From Rubricoccus marinus (lineage in GTDB: Bacteria; Bacteroidota; Rhodothermia; Rhodothermales; Rubricoccaceae): 64,000 bases of DNA. The DNA lies in assembly GCF_002257665.1 (NCBI RefSeq), contig NZ_MQWB01000001.1, positions 3,359,119 through 3,423,118 of the forward strand, read 5' to 3'. Below are positions 28,101 to 35,061 of this stretch, piece by piece. A program made the position numbers and the translations under genes. How positions within the stretch are numbered: the first letter of the stretch is position 1; every line of letters starts with the position of its first letter. The notes below the pieces were generated by a model. It was not told where the DNA came from. It saw only the letters and a list, made by a program, of their open reading frames with translations, and made no database searches.

Positions 28101-31086
28101 GGCGGAGGCGGACGCCGCGACAACGGCCGAGGACGCCGCGATCACGATCGCCGTCCTCGCGAACGACGCCGACGCCGACGGCGACGCACTAGCGGTCTCC
28201 AGCCTTACCCAACCCAGCAACGGGACCGCCACCACGGACGGCGCGACGGTCGTGTACACGCCAGAGGCCGACTTCTTCGGCACCGACACGTTTGCCTACA
28301 CCGCGAGCGATGGCAACGGCGGAACGGACACGGCGACGGTCACGGTCACGGTCACGCCCGTCAACGACGCGCCTCTGGCGCAGGACGACGCGGCGTCGAC
28401 GAGCCCGAACGAGGCGGTCGAGATCGCGGTCCTCGCCAACGACTCCGACGTGGACGGCGACGCCCTGACCGTCACGGAGGCGACCGGCGCGGCCAACGGC
28501 ACGCTCGCGACCAACGGCGAGACGGTGACCTACACGCCCGCCCCCGGCTTCCGCGGGACCGACAGCTTTGCATACACGGTCTCGGACGGCGCGCTGACCG
28601 CGACGGCGACCGTCACCGTCACCGTCGGCGGCAACGCTCCGCCTCTGGCGGCCGACGACGACGCAACGACGCCAGAGGACCAGGCCGTAACGGTCGCGGT
28701 CCTCGCGAACGACAGCGACCCGGACGGTGACGCCCTGACGGTCTCCAGCGTGACGCAGCCCGCCTCTGGCGCCGCCGAGACCGACGGCGTGACCGTTACC
28801 TACACGCCCGCGCCGGACTTCAACGGCACGGACCGATTTACCTACACGCTCGCCGACGGCGCCGGCGGGAGCGCGACGGCCACGGTCACCATTACCGTCA
28901 CGCCCGTCAACGACGCGCCTCTGGCGAGCGATGACAGCGCCGTCACGCCAGAGGCCACGGCCGTCGAGATCGCCGTGCTGGCCAACGATTCGGACCCGGA
29001 CGGCGACGCGCTGAGCGTCGCGAGCGTCACGCCGCCCGCCTCTGGCGGCACGGCCACGACCGACGGCACCACGGTCACGTTCACGCCCGCGTCCGGGTTT
29101 AACGGCACGGTCGCGTTTACCTACACCGTCACGGACGGCGATCTCACCGATACCGCCGAGGTCACCGTAACGGTCAGCGGCGCCAACCTCCCGCCCATCG
29201 CGCGCGACGACGCGGCGCCCGTCCGCCCCGGCGACTCGGTCCTGATCGACGTGCTCGCCAACGACGAGGACCCCGAAGGCGGCGCGCTCACCATCGCGTC
29301 TGTCGGCACGCCCGCCTCTGGCGGCACGGCTGCGCCAGAGGCCGGGCAGATCCGCTACACCGCGCCCTCGGGCTTTAGCGACACGGACACGTTCACCTAC
29401 ACCGTCTCCGATCCGCAGGGCGCGACCGCGACGGCCACCGTCACCATCACGGCGCAGGCCTACCGCTTCGCGCTGACGGACCTGGGGACGCTTGGTGGCG
29501 CGCGATCCGCCGCGATGGCGGTCGCCGCCGACGGCCGCGTGGTCGGCACGGCGGAGGACGCCGGGGGCGCGCTCCGCCCCACGCTCTGGCGCACCGGAAC
29601 GGGCGCCGCCACGCCAGAGGCCCTCGGCCTGCCAGGCGCGCCCTCGGGCTTCGCGACGGCCATCGACGGGCAAACCGTAGTGGGCGTGCAGTACGGCGCG
29701 GGCGGCGAGGCCGAGGCGTTCCGCACGGGGACGGGCACGCTTCCCGGGCTGGGCGGCACGCTTACCAACGCCTACGGCGTGCGCGAGGGCGGCGCGACGG
29801 TGGGCTCGTCCGCTCCGGCCTCTGGCGGGATCGAGGCGCTGGCGTGGGACGAAGCCGGCGCGGCCACGCCGCTCGGCACGTTCGGGCTCGCGCGCAGCGA
29901 GGCGTTCGGCGTCTCCCCGCTTGGCCTCGTCGTCGGCTATGCGCAGTCTGACGTGGACGCCCGCGCCTTTGCCGGCGCAGACCTGCTCTCCGGCGCTGAC
30001 GGGCGCGCCTACGCCGCGAACGTCTCGGGCGTCGTCGTGGGCAGTATCGGCAACGGCACGGGCGACGTCAGCGCGGTCCGTTGGACCGGGGGAGGCGCGC
30101 CAGAGGTGCTGGACGGCCTCGGCGGCGGCTTTGCCGAGGCGTACGCCATCAACAGCGCGGGCTGGGTGGTAGGCGCCTCTGGCGCGGAAGCAGGCCCTGC
30201 TGCGAAGAGCGGCGGTGCGCCCGCGCGCGGGCCGCTCCCGCTGGGCGGGCGCCTGGCGCCAGAGGCCCAGACGCTGGGCGGCGGTGCGCCTGCCGAAACA
30301 TCCAGCATCAAGCGCTCCGCCAGAGGCGCGGAGGTGCAGAAGGCGGGAGCCTCTGGCGCGATCGAGACGCGCGCGGTGTTGTGGGTGGACGGCCAAACCC
30401 TCGACCTCGGGACGATCATCGACGTGCCGGGCTGGACGCTGCTGGAAGCGCGCGGCATCAACGACGCGGGCCAGATCGCCGGGACGGGGCTTTTCAACGG
30501 CCAGCCTCGCGCCTTCCTCCTCACACCGACTGACAACGCGGCGCCTCTGGCGGTGGCAGACCGCGCAGAAACCGCGATGGGGCAATCCGTTGAGATCGCG
30601 CTGGTCGCCAACGACCGGGACGACGACGGCGACGCGCTAACGGTGGCGGCGCTTCTCGCGCCTGAGCACGGCAGCGTCCAGGCAGCCGGGCCTCTGGCGG
30701 CGCGCTACACGCCCGCGCCGGGCTTCACCGGCGAGGACACCTTCGGCTACACCCTCGCCGACGGGCGGGGCGGATTGGCTCAGGCCGAGGTCCGCGTTCT
30801 GGTCCGCGCCGAGGCGCCAGAGCCCTTCGCGCTTCGCACGCCCGCGCCCAACCCCGCCTCTGGCGACATCGCGTTCGCGTTCACCCTGGACGCGCCCCAA
30901 GACGACGTGCGGCTGGACGTGACCGACCTGCTCGGCCGCTCCCTCGCCGTCGCAACGGAGGGCGCGCGAGACGCAGGCGAGCACACCGTTCGGTTCGACG
31001 TGCGCGGGCTCGCGCCCGGCACTTACGTCTGCCGCCTCCTCGTAGGCGGTCAGGCGCTGATGCGCACCTTTACCGTCGTGCGCTAA
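22153..31086 (+). CDS. Giant T9SS cargo: PQQ-type propeller, tandem Big_9/cadherin-like repeats, HAF repeats
   Basis: A 2977-residue extracellular protein. A signal peptide is followed by residues ~20-960 with a WTGGGDGTSWSDGANWS start and repeated beta-helix-like units (YFYGLNGGTLEVQEGATLEF and a diverged second copy). Residues ~966-1310 are a PQQ/outer-membrane-type beta-propeller (WPMQGGDLAHTNQ, YAINPDGSQKWRF). Residues ~1316-1419 are a HYDIN/choice-of-anchor-like module. Residues ~1424-2434 hold 11 tandem ~92-residue repeats with VLANDSDPDGD and FTYTV(A/S)DG. HAF-type repeats (DLGTLGG) follow, then a twelfth Big_9 unit, and from ~2890 a T9SS type A sorting domain with PAPNP, LLGR, LAPGTYVCRL and final FTVVR. 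GTG start with no Shine-Dalgarno sequence. It should be exported by T9SS and left on the surface or released. Confidence 0.9.
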   Translation: MLRFLVSSLFFVLLAGAPLAQTVTWTGGGDGTSWSDGANWSTGTTPGPSADAVVDLRDAATVVDEPLTIGSLSLTAINASIALSAPLAVSGDVRFDHANARITGPEDLTIDGRLRWKSGTFQSDAAAPATVLARGGATFTGASASSGNVKNLDGSRLVLASGTESDFAAWYFYGLNGGTLEVQEGATLEFSESGTVNVFRVGAGSTLAPQLVVDGTLTRSAAGSPLEIQWGARVAGEVAVTAPEAKLVFEGAFEDQNATYRAGAGTLVLGPSDDVPVVFGEGSQFLVASGATLGLARGDLELRGLLDNGGTLALGTDANVGGNGVAVTLPASLSVERLGGDALRIGQRATVTLARTAPLSVASLYIDFQGVLNLNGPLAVSGDLTLWDQSSRLSAPEAVTVGGRLTWRGGRIEGGGTVEANGGVSFIGEGASASYTKALDGTKLVLPGGTSNTYEAWYFFGANGAELEIQEGATLDLSVGQMYRGFWVEAGSTAPPVLDVDGTLVRSASSFPSFRLDWDSEISGTLQLETADEEIQIRGALTDEGGTYRVTAGSLVFGTPDGTSVLLTPSSQILVSPGATLGVARGDVTASGAFDVGGTLAIKDASGLGGAGGSLTLREGIGLERLAGDGLIVGGNRGTLILEPGLASTVPSLAIGFGGTLDLRSDLTVTGAFEHANSSARVQGPRTLTVRGLTTWTGGVHAGEGETRFEGGLTALQNGGSASWYKRIEGRTLTVASGETAAWPGSARTTVSDGGRLVIEPGAALDLSADGPDWRTEGTGGTLDLQGDLVFTGDFSWSMAWDVENTGTASVLGAGTRITGTWDNTPDGRLQGEGQIDLDNGTGALVNRGVVAPEDSDGGTAILPVRGNWAAGPGTLDIGIGGTEPGTGHDQLTVTRTATLSGTLRVRLADGYAPEAGAEYAIVTANALAGSFDETDLPAGFEVVYEPTRVLLRASGAGGPGLADSPWPMQGGDLAHTNQAPVEGPTGLALDWEYDAGVSFALVNQPVLGEDGTLYTSDIGDFLFAVNPDGTERWRAETGGVRNSAAVAEDGTIYSGSSDGGLYAINPDGSQKWRFNAGDRVNTSPAIAPDGTVYIASNAQKLFAVNPDGTLKWERNLGGFALSSPAVAEDGTVVTGSSAGNVVAFAADGSFRWNAAFEGVTRSPTLTPDGRVLVGLDERFVALGLETGSQIWERVGVTQGETPGYLAGATPLTFAQSGNSLVALSVASGETVWEVDLGENTFPSAVTLDALGKAYVLRRFPGETGALLVLDAASGAVLSTTPIDARLERAPILDDQGRVIVPTYDGLLAFTAAGGPVLSVSPEALGFGEVAAGTTETRTLQLSNTGGSPLTVFDVYEGGAQPAFAAAFDDAVLIAPGASVDVAITFTPPEAGAFEGQIFVESDSEESSFVTVQVTGTGIESATPPLARDDEATTPEDTPVTVQVLNNDTSTVSEPLAITATTAPANGALALTNGGTRIRYTPEADFFGTDNFTYTITDSGGSDTATVTVTVSPVNDAPVAQDDEATTNQDTPVTIAVLANDADVDSGTLSVAETTTPDNGSVEIIAGGSAVRYTPVAGFSGTDSFAYTVSDGEGGTDTATVTVTVTAVVLPPIARNDAAATPEDTAVRISVLANDESRVSEPLAITATTAPGNGAVEVDGAAILYTPASNFFGTDSFTYTITDSGGSDTATVTVTVAPVNDAPLATDDEAATDEDTPVTVQVLANDSDIDSETLTVASVTQPASGAAVIVSGGTRVRYTPEADFFGTDAFTYTVADGAGGTDTATVTVTVAPVNDAPVAQNDAVATQEDTAVRVDVLANDADADGDALNVASVTAPASGAAVIIEGGAAVRYTPALDFVGTDSFTYTVADGNGGTDTATVTVQVGGTNDAPVAADDAASTPEDQAVEIAVLANDSDPDGDALTVSALGTPASGSVTTNGTTVTYTPAPDFNGTDLFTYTITDGVLTASAAVTVTVTPVNDAPLAEADAATTAEDAAITIAVLANDADADGDALAVSSLTQPSNGTATTDGATVVYTPEADFFGTDTFAYTASDGNGGTDTATVTVTVTPVNDAPLAQDDAASTSPNEAVEIAVLANDSDVDGDALTVTEATGAANGTLATNGETVTYTPAPGFRGTDSFAYTVSDGALTATATVTVTVGGNAPPLAADDDATTPEDQAVTVAVLANDSDPDGDALTVSSVTQPASGAAETDGVTVTYTPAPDFNGTDRFTYTLADGAGGSATATVTITVTPVNDAPLASDDSAVTPEATAVEIAVLANDSDPDGDALSVASVTPPASGGTATTDGTTVTFTPASGFNGTVAFTYTVTDGDLTDTAEVTVTVSGANLPPIARDDAAPVRPGDSVLIDVLANDEDPEGGALTIASVGTPASGGTAAPEAGQIRYTAPSGFSDTDTFTYTVSDPQGATATATVTITAQAYRFALTDLGTLGGARSAAMAVAADGRVVGTAEDAGGALRPTLWRTGTGAATPEALGLPGAPSGFATAIDGQTVVGVQYGAGGEAEAFRTGTGTLPGLGGTLTNAYGVREGGATVGSSAPASGGIEALAWDEAGAATPLGTFGLARSEAFGVSPLGLVVGYAQSDVDARAFAGADLLSGADGRAYAANVSGVVVGSIGNGTGDVSAVRWTGGGAPEVLDGLGGGFAEAYAINSAGWVVGASGAEAGPAAKSGGAPARGPLPLGGRLAPEAQTLGGGAPAETSSIKRSARGAEVQKAGASGAIETRAVLWVDGQTLDLGTIIDVPGWTLLEARGINDAGQIAGTGLFNGQPRAFLLTPTDNAAPLAVADRAETAMGQSVEIALVANDRDDDGDALTVAALLAPEHGSVQAAGPLAARYTPAPGFTGEDTFGYTLADGRGGLAQAEVRVLVRAEAPEPFALRTPAPNPASGDIAFAFTLDAPQDDVRLDVTDLLGRSLAVATEGARDAGEHTVRFDVRGLAPGTYVCRLLVGGQALMRTFTVVR

Positions 31087-31093
31087 TCCACAA

Positions 31094-31122
31094 CTGGCGG
31101 GGGTGTGGTGGCCCCCCGCCAG
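31094..31122. terminator. Hairpin between the T9SS cargo gene and the converging small ORF
   Basis: A 10-bp stem CTGGCGGGGG/CCCCCGCCAG (31094-31103 with 31113-31122) begins 7 bases after the stop codon. No T-tract follows, so termination would need help. The right arm carries one copy of the octamer. Confidence 0.55.
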
Positions 31123-31130
31123 AGGCCGTG

Positions 31131-31262
31131 CTACATCAGGTGCCCGGACATGCCGAGCACGAGGATGAACACGATGCTGAGGACGATCAGTCCCAGGAAT
31201 CCAAACAGTGCCAGGTCGTCGGATGAAACGCGACGGGGCTGGCGGGGGGCAACAGGAGTCAC
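31131..31262 (-). CDS. Small single-pass membrane protein (43 aa)
   Basis: A short minus-strand frame from GTG 31262 to TAG 31131. It reads a polar Pro/Arg-rich head (TPVAPRQPRRVSSDD) followed by one clear hydrophobic helix, ALFGFLGLIVLSIVFILVLG, and ends SGHLM. The frame is closed by a TGA at 31314-31316, which limits the start to this GTG. It lies 111 bases downstream of the PD40 lipoprotein gene on the same strand and may share its transcript. No family recognised; the membrane segment in an otherwise gene-free 287-base gap is the main support. Confidence 0.45.
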   Translation of the reverse strand: MTPVAPRQPRRVSSDDLALFGFLGLIVLSIVFILVLGMSGHLM

Positions 31263-31373
31263 CGGCGTGTCCGCGGAGCGGACGGTGTGGAGGCGCGCAG
31301 TACCTCGCGGCTTTCAGCCGGTTGCCGCCAGAGGCGAGGTCGCGAAACGTTCACGCGCCGCTGGCGCCAGCGG

Positions 31374-32576
31374 CTACCGCGTCGTGAACGCCCGGTCCGC
31401 CGGTGTGGGCGTTTCCACCCAGTCCGCGACGAAGACGTTGGTGTCGCGGGAGTCGGCGCGGTCGCCGCGGCGGTTGCTGGCGAAGACCAGCTTCGTGCCG
31501 TCGGGCGAGAACATTGGGAAGGCGTCGAACGTGCCGGAGTAGGTCACGCGCTCCAGGTCGCCAGAGGCGATATCGATGAGGAAGAGGTCGAACTCGCGCC
31601 CGCCCTCGGCCATCGTGTGGTGGTTGCTTGCGAAGAGGATCTTCTCGCCGCTCGGGTGGAAAAACGGCGCCCAGTTGGCACCCGGGAGCTGCGTCACGCG
31701 GCGCTTGTTCGTCCCGTCGATGTTGGCGACGTAGAGGTCGAGCGCGCCGGGCTGCACGGCGTTCTGGCGCAAGAGGCTCCGGTACGTCTCGGCGTCCTCG
31801 CCCGTTGGGCGGCTCGCGCGCCACACGATCTGCTTGCTGTCGGGCGAGAAGAACGCGCCGCCGTCGTAGCCCAGCTCGTCGGTGAGCTGGATCGTCTCGC
31901 CAGAGGCCAGCTCGTAGCGGTACAGCTCTAGGTCGCCGCTGCGCGTCGAGGTGAAGATGACGTACTTGCCGTCGGGGCTGACCGTTGGCTCGGCGTCGTA
32001 ACCCTCGCCACCGATGAGGAGCTCCTGGCCCGTCCCGTCCGCGTTAGCGACGTAGATGTCGAACGTGGCGAACACGTCCCAGACGTAGGAGCGCGTACGC
32101 TCAGCCGCGGTCGTGGGGCAGGCGGGGCTGGCGGCGTGCGTGGAGGAATAGATCACGCGGCCGTCGGGCAGGAAGTAGCCGCACGTCGTCCGGCCCTGGC
32201 CGGTGGAGACGAGCTGGTACTTCTCGCCAGAGGACAGGTCCGAGCCGTCGGCGTTCATCACAAACTGCTGGTCACAGCCCTGGTCGTTGATCTGCTTCCA
32301 GTCGCTCTGAAAAACGAGCTGAGTGCCGTCGTAGCTCCAGTACGCCTCGGCGTTGTTGCCGCCGAAGGTGAGTTGCCGGATGTTGCGGAGGTGCACCTCG
32401 CCGGTGAACCGCAGGCTGTCCGTCGCGGGATCGTACGCGGTACGGGCGCCAGAGGCCGGCTCGGGCTGCTGGTCGGCGGATGCCACCTGGACGGCGCCCT
32501 GGACGGTGCGGCGGGCCTGGCCGCTGCACGCGGCGAGGGTGAGCGCGAGGGCGACAAGCGAGAGGGAGCGGAGCAT
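31374..32576 (-). CDS. PD40/TolB-like beta-propeller lipoprotein
   Basis: Lipoprotein of 400 residues; the leader MLRSLSLVALALTLAACSG ends in the lipobox LAAC. The rest consists of WD40-like PD40 repeats, each with a pattern like FSPDGTKLVFASNR, PTVSPDGKYVIFTSTR or FHPSGEKILFASNH, as in TolB propellers. Such proteins are periplasmic or outer-membrane binding platforms. The open frame continues upstream to 32900, but that part overlaps the divergent thioredoxin gene; the ATG at 32576 with its lipoprotein signal is the clear start. Shares a 115-base divergent promoter region with the thioredoxin-like gene. Confidence 0.88.
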   Translation of the reverse strand: MLRSLSLVALALTLAACSGQARRTVQGAVQVASADQQPEPASGARTAYDPATDSLRFTGEVHLRNIRQLTFGGNNAEAYWSYDGTQLVFQSDWKQINDQGCDQQFVMNADGSDLSSGEKYQLVSTGQGRTTCGYFLPDGRVIYSSTHAASPACPTTAAERTRSYVWDVFATFDIYVANADGTGQELLIGGEGYDAEPTVSPDGKYVIFTSTRSGDLELYRYELASGETIQLTDELGYDGGAFFSPDSKQIVWRASRPTGEDAETYRSLLRQNAVQPGALDLYVANIDGTNKRRVTQLPGANWAPFFHPSGEKILFASNHHTMAEGGREFDLFLIDIASGDLERVTYSGTFDAFPMFSPDGTKLVFASNRRGDRADSRDTNVFVADWVETPTPADRAFTTR

Positions 32577-32691
32577 GGCTGGAACTAGGATCGAGAGAAG
32601 CGGTGCGAAGGCGCACGGCGCGTTGAACCCTACCGCTTCTGGCGCGCAGCCGTACCCCATTTTACCCACTTTCGCCCCATCTTCCAGAGAC

Positions 32692-33534
32692 ATGTCTAGC
32701 ACACCGCCAGAGGCCCCGACGTACGACACCGATGACTTCGGCCGCGACGTGCTCTCGGCCTCTCGCGAGACGCCAGTCCTCGTCGACTTCTGGGCGCCGT
32801 GGTGCGGCCCCTGCCGCGTGCTCGGCCCCGTCTTGGAGCGCATGGCCGACGAGGAATCCGCCTCTGGCGAACCGCGCTGGCTGCTTCGCAAGGTCAACAC
32901 GGACCAGCACCCGGAGTTGATGGAGCGCTACGGCATCCGCGGGATTCCCGCGATGAAGCTGTTCGTGGACGGCGAGGTGATCGCCGAGCAAAGCGGCGCG
33001 CTGCCGGAGTACATGCTCAAGCAGTGGCTGGACGGCGTGCTTCCCACCGAGGCCGGGCGCCTGTTCGCCGAAGCCCGCCAGAGCCTGGACGACGGCGACC
33101 GGGGCGGCGCGCTCGAAGCGCTCGAAGCCTCCGTCACCGCTGCGGAGGCCTCTGGCGCCAGCGGCTCAGACGCGGAGGCGGCGCGCCTGCTCCTGGCCCA
33201 GTTGTCCGTCTTCGACGACCCCGCGCGGGCGCGCGATCTCGCCAGCGGCCTGCTCTCCACCGAGGCCGAGGCCATCCTCACGTTGGCCGAAAGCCTGTTG
33301 CGCGAGTCGTACCCCGAGGGCACGTGGCAGGAATCCTACGCCAACGCCCACACGGCGCTCGCCAGAGGCGACGTGGACGCCGCGCTCGGCACGCTTATCC
33401 ACATCGTCCAGAGCGACCGCGCCTACGACGACGACGGCGCGCGGAAGCTCATCGTGGCCGTCTTTCAGACGCTCGGCGAAAGCGATCCGGTCGTGAGGCA
33501 GCACCGCCCGGTGTTCAACCGCTCGCTGTACTAG
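32692..33534 (+). CDS. Thioredoxin-like co-chaperone, CnoX/YbbN type
   Basis: Protein of 280 residues. An N-terminal thioredoxin fold (~15-115) has the active site WCGPC (C38, C41) and the cis-proline region RGIPAMKLF. The C-terminal ~160 residues are helical TPR-like, ending in the region LIHIVQSDRAYDDDGARKLIVAVFQTLGE that is typical of the CnoX/YbbN family. Family members act in the cytosol as thiol-disulfide enzymes or as holdases that protect proteins from over-oxidation. Keeping both cysteines suggests redox activity. The ATG at 32692 follows AGAGA; octamer copies account for several ASG and ARG tripeptides. Confidence 0.9.
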   Translation: MSSTPPEAPTYDTDDFGRDVLSASRETPVLVDFWAPWCGPCRVLGPVLERMADEESASGEPRWLLRKVNTDQHPELMERYGIRGIPAMKLFVDGEVIAEQSGALPEYMLKQWLDGVLPTEAGRLFAEARQSLDDGDRGGALEALEASVTAAEASGASGSDAEAARLLLAQLSVFDDPARARDLASGLLSTEAEAILTLAESLLRESYPEGTWQESYANAHTALARGDVDAALGTLIHIVQSDRAYDDDGARKLIVAVFQTLGESDPVVRQHRPVFNRSLY

Positions 33535-33598
33535 GCGGCCTCACGCGCCAGAGGCCCGGAGAGCCTAACGGTCTTGCGGGAACCACTTTATGTAGGTC

Positions 33599-33611
33599 GT
33601 GTATATACAAC
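33599..33611 (+). promoter_or_regulatory. AT-rich palindrome upstream of the CsbD-like gene
   Basis: GTGTATATACAAC contains the perfect 8-bp palindrome GTATATAC (33601-33608) in an unusually AT-rich stretch (33585-33630) of this GC-rich window, 42 bases before the ATG. It may be an operator or a -10 element of a stress promoter; a TTGCGG lies at 33574. The regulator is unknown. Confidence 0.4.
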
Positions 33612-33652
33612 ACCGACGTACTATAACCCGGCGCTGAAGAGCGCGATTGAAA

Positions 33653-33847
33653 ATGGCTACCCCGAAGATGAACCGCGACTGGAGACAAGTTCGCGACCGC
33701 GTCAAAGCAACCTGGAGCGACGTGGAGTTCGACGACAAGAACATGAAGCGCGTGCGGGGCAGCCTCAAACAAATGGTGTCGCTGATCCAGTCCAAGACGG
33801 ACGAGAAGCGCGCCGACATCCGCCGCCGGGTCGTCGCGATCATGTAG
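33653..33847 (+). CDS. CsbD-like general stress protein
   Basis: A 64-residue basic protein whose body, NRDWRQVRDRVKATWSDVEF then DDKNMKRVRGSLKQMVSLIQ, follows the CsbD pattern of W-x2-(V/I)-(K/R)-x-K-x3-W followed by DD and a short amphipathic helix. CsbD proteins are abundant in stressed cells of many bacteria; their molecular role is unclear. The ATG at 33653 is preferred over the in-frame TTG at 33647; an ATG at 33668 is also possible. No octamer copy lies inside the gene. It has its own AT-rich upstream region and is followed by an octamer palindrome at its convergent end with the Rof-like gene. Confidence 0.65.
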   Translation: MATPKMNRDWRQVRDRVKATWSDVEFDDKNMKRVRGSLKQMVSLIQSKTDEKRADIRRRVVAIM

Positions 33848-33866
33848 CGCTCACCGCGCAGCTTCT

Positions 33867-33884
33867 GCCTCTGGCGCCAGAGGC
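33867..33884. repeat. Octamer palindrome at a convergent gene end
   Basis: Perfect 18-bp palindrome GCCTCTGGCGCCAGAGGC, 19 bases after the CsbD-like stop and upstream of the converging Rof-like stop. No T-tract follows. Confidence 0.9.
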
Positions 33885-33974
33885 GTTCAGCCCCATCGGT
33901 TCGGCCGGTGGGGCGTTGTTGTAGGAGGGTGGTGCGCCGCCTCCCCGCCTAGGCCTCTGGCGGGCGCCGAAGGC

Positions 33975-34214
33975 TCAACAGGCTTTCGCCAGAGGCACGC
34001 CGCCGACCGAGACCAGCGCATCGGCGCGGACAGTCTCACCGGTCCCGAGTCGCACCCAGTCCGCGCCGTCTTTCGCGAACACGTCCTCGATCGTCGTGCG
34101 TGCCGCGTGCTCGGCCTCTGGCGCCCGCCAGAGGACCTCGACGGCCTCGCGGCGGACGGCCCAGCTTTCCAGCCGGTCGTGGAAATCGCAGGCGATGGGG
34201 GTGTAATCCGTCAT
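33975..34214 (-). CDS. Rof-like protein (Rho-binding antiterminator family)
   Basis: A 79-residue cytosolic protein. The start MTDYTPIACDFHDRLESWAV and the later strand VRLGTGETVRADALVSVGGV match the Sm-like fold of the Rof/YaeO family, which in E. coli binds Rho and blocks termination. Its ATG overlaps the stop of the TspO-like gene (ATGA, 34211-34214), so it is translationally coupled to that membrane protein. Identification is from the pattern (P-I-x-C-D-x-x-D-x-LE and LVSVxG-P) and is moderate; a related Sm-like small protein cannot be excluded. Confidence 0.65.
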   Translation of the reverse strand: MTDYTPIACDFHDRLESWAVRREAVEVLWRAPEAEHAARTTIEDVFAKDGADWVRLGTGETVRADALVSVGGVPLAKAC

Positions 34215-34969
34215 GGCGAGGCGGGGAGCAACGTGCCGCCGCGCGAGAGGCCTCTGGCGGTGGCGGCGAGGAACAGGAGCGCGCCGAGCCCGAGCGCGCC
34301 CGTCAGCAGCGGTGCCGAGCCCAGCGGGAGCGCATTCTTGGCCAGGATGGCGGCAAAGGCCCACAGCAGAACCGCCGCGAAGGCCACGTCCCCGGTGCGC
34401 CAGAGGATGACCGCGCCGATGCCCGCCACGATCAGCACGAGCAGCGCGGGCCAGAACGCCGCTCCCGTCCACCCAATCGCGACGAGCGCGACGGTGATGT
34501 TGAGCGGCGTCGCCACGCAGAGCCACGCGAAAAACAGCGAGGTCGGCACGCCGAGCGCGAGCCGCTCGCTTTTGCTCATGCCCATCCAATCCAGGCGGAT
34601 GTACAGCCACACCAGGCTCGCGAGAATGCCACAGATCACGACCGCCGCGACGCCGAACAGCCGCGAGAGCCACGGGAGCTGCCACAGCCCGTTGAGCACG
34701 TTCGCCGCGATAAACGGTAGCGCGATGGCGTCGTACCGGGGGCCTCTGGCGTTGGGACGCGCCTGGTAGCCCGCGAACACGAGCACGCCGACAAAGATGA
34801 GGCTCCAGATCCCGAAGGCCCACCCGGCAGGCGTGATGCCGGTCTGGATGGAATCGGAGACCGCGCCCGTCTGCGTATCGAACAGGATGCCCGCGCCCGC
34901 GAGCGCGTTCATACCGACGTTGAAGAGGGCCGCGGCGACGACGGCGATCTGGCGAGTGGTTCCGGTCAT
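34211..34969 (-). CDS. TspO/MBR-related tryptophan-rich membrane protein
   Basis: Integral membrane protein of 252 residues with about seven or eight hydrophobic helices. The segment ITPAGWAFGIWSLIF followed by FAGYQARPN and NGLWQLPWLS has the proline- and tryptophan-rich character of the TspO/MBR superfamily, but the protein is about 90 residues longer than classical five-helix TspO. TspO proteins bind tetrapyrroles and modulate stress responses; the ligand here is unknown. It lies 92 bases after the MFS gene and overlaps the Rof-like gene by four bases, so the three may be co-transcribed. Confidence 0.7.
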   Translation of the reverse strand: MTGTTRQIAVVAAALFNVGMNALAGAGILFDTQTGAVSDSIQTGITPAGWAFGIWSLIFVGVLVFAGYQARPNARGPRYDAIALPFIAANVLNGLWQLPWLSRLFGVAAVVICGILASLVWLYIRLDWMGMSKSERLALGVPTSLFFAWLCVATPLNITVALVAIGWTGAAFWPALLVLIVAGIGAVILWRTGDVAFAAVLLWAFAAILAKNALPLGSAPLLTGALGLGALLFLAATARGLSRGGTLLPASP

Positions 34970-35061
34970 GGGCTCTCAACCGCCCGGCCCCGCCTGAGGA
35001 TCCGCCACGCGCCAGAGGCCACCCGGAGGGCGCTTGCAGGGGGCCATCTTGCTGTCTCTTC

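Noticed and set aside
28189-30585. Second long minus-strand frame (about 798 codons) opposite the same gene
   Set aside because: Same reason; low-complexity Arg/Ala/Gly composition and no recognisable motif.
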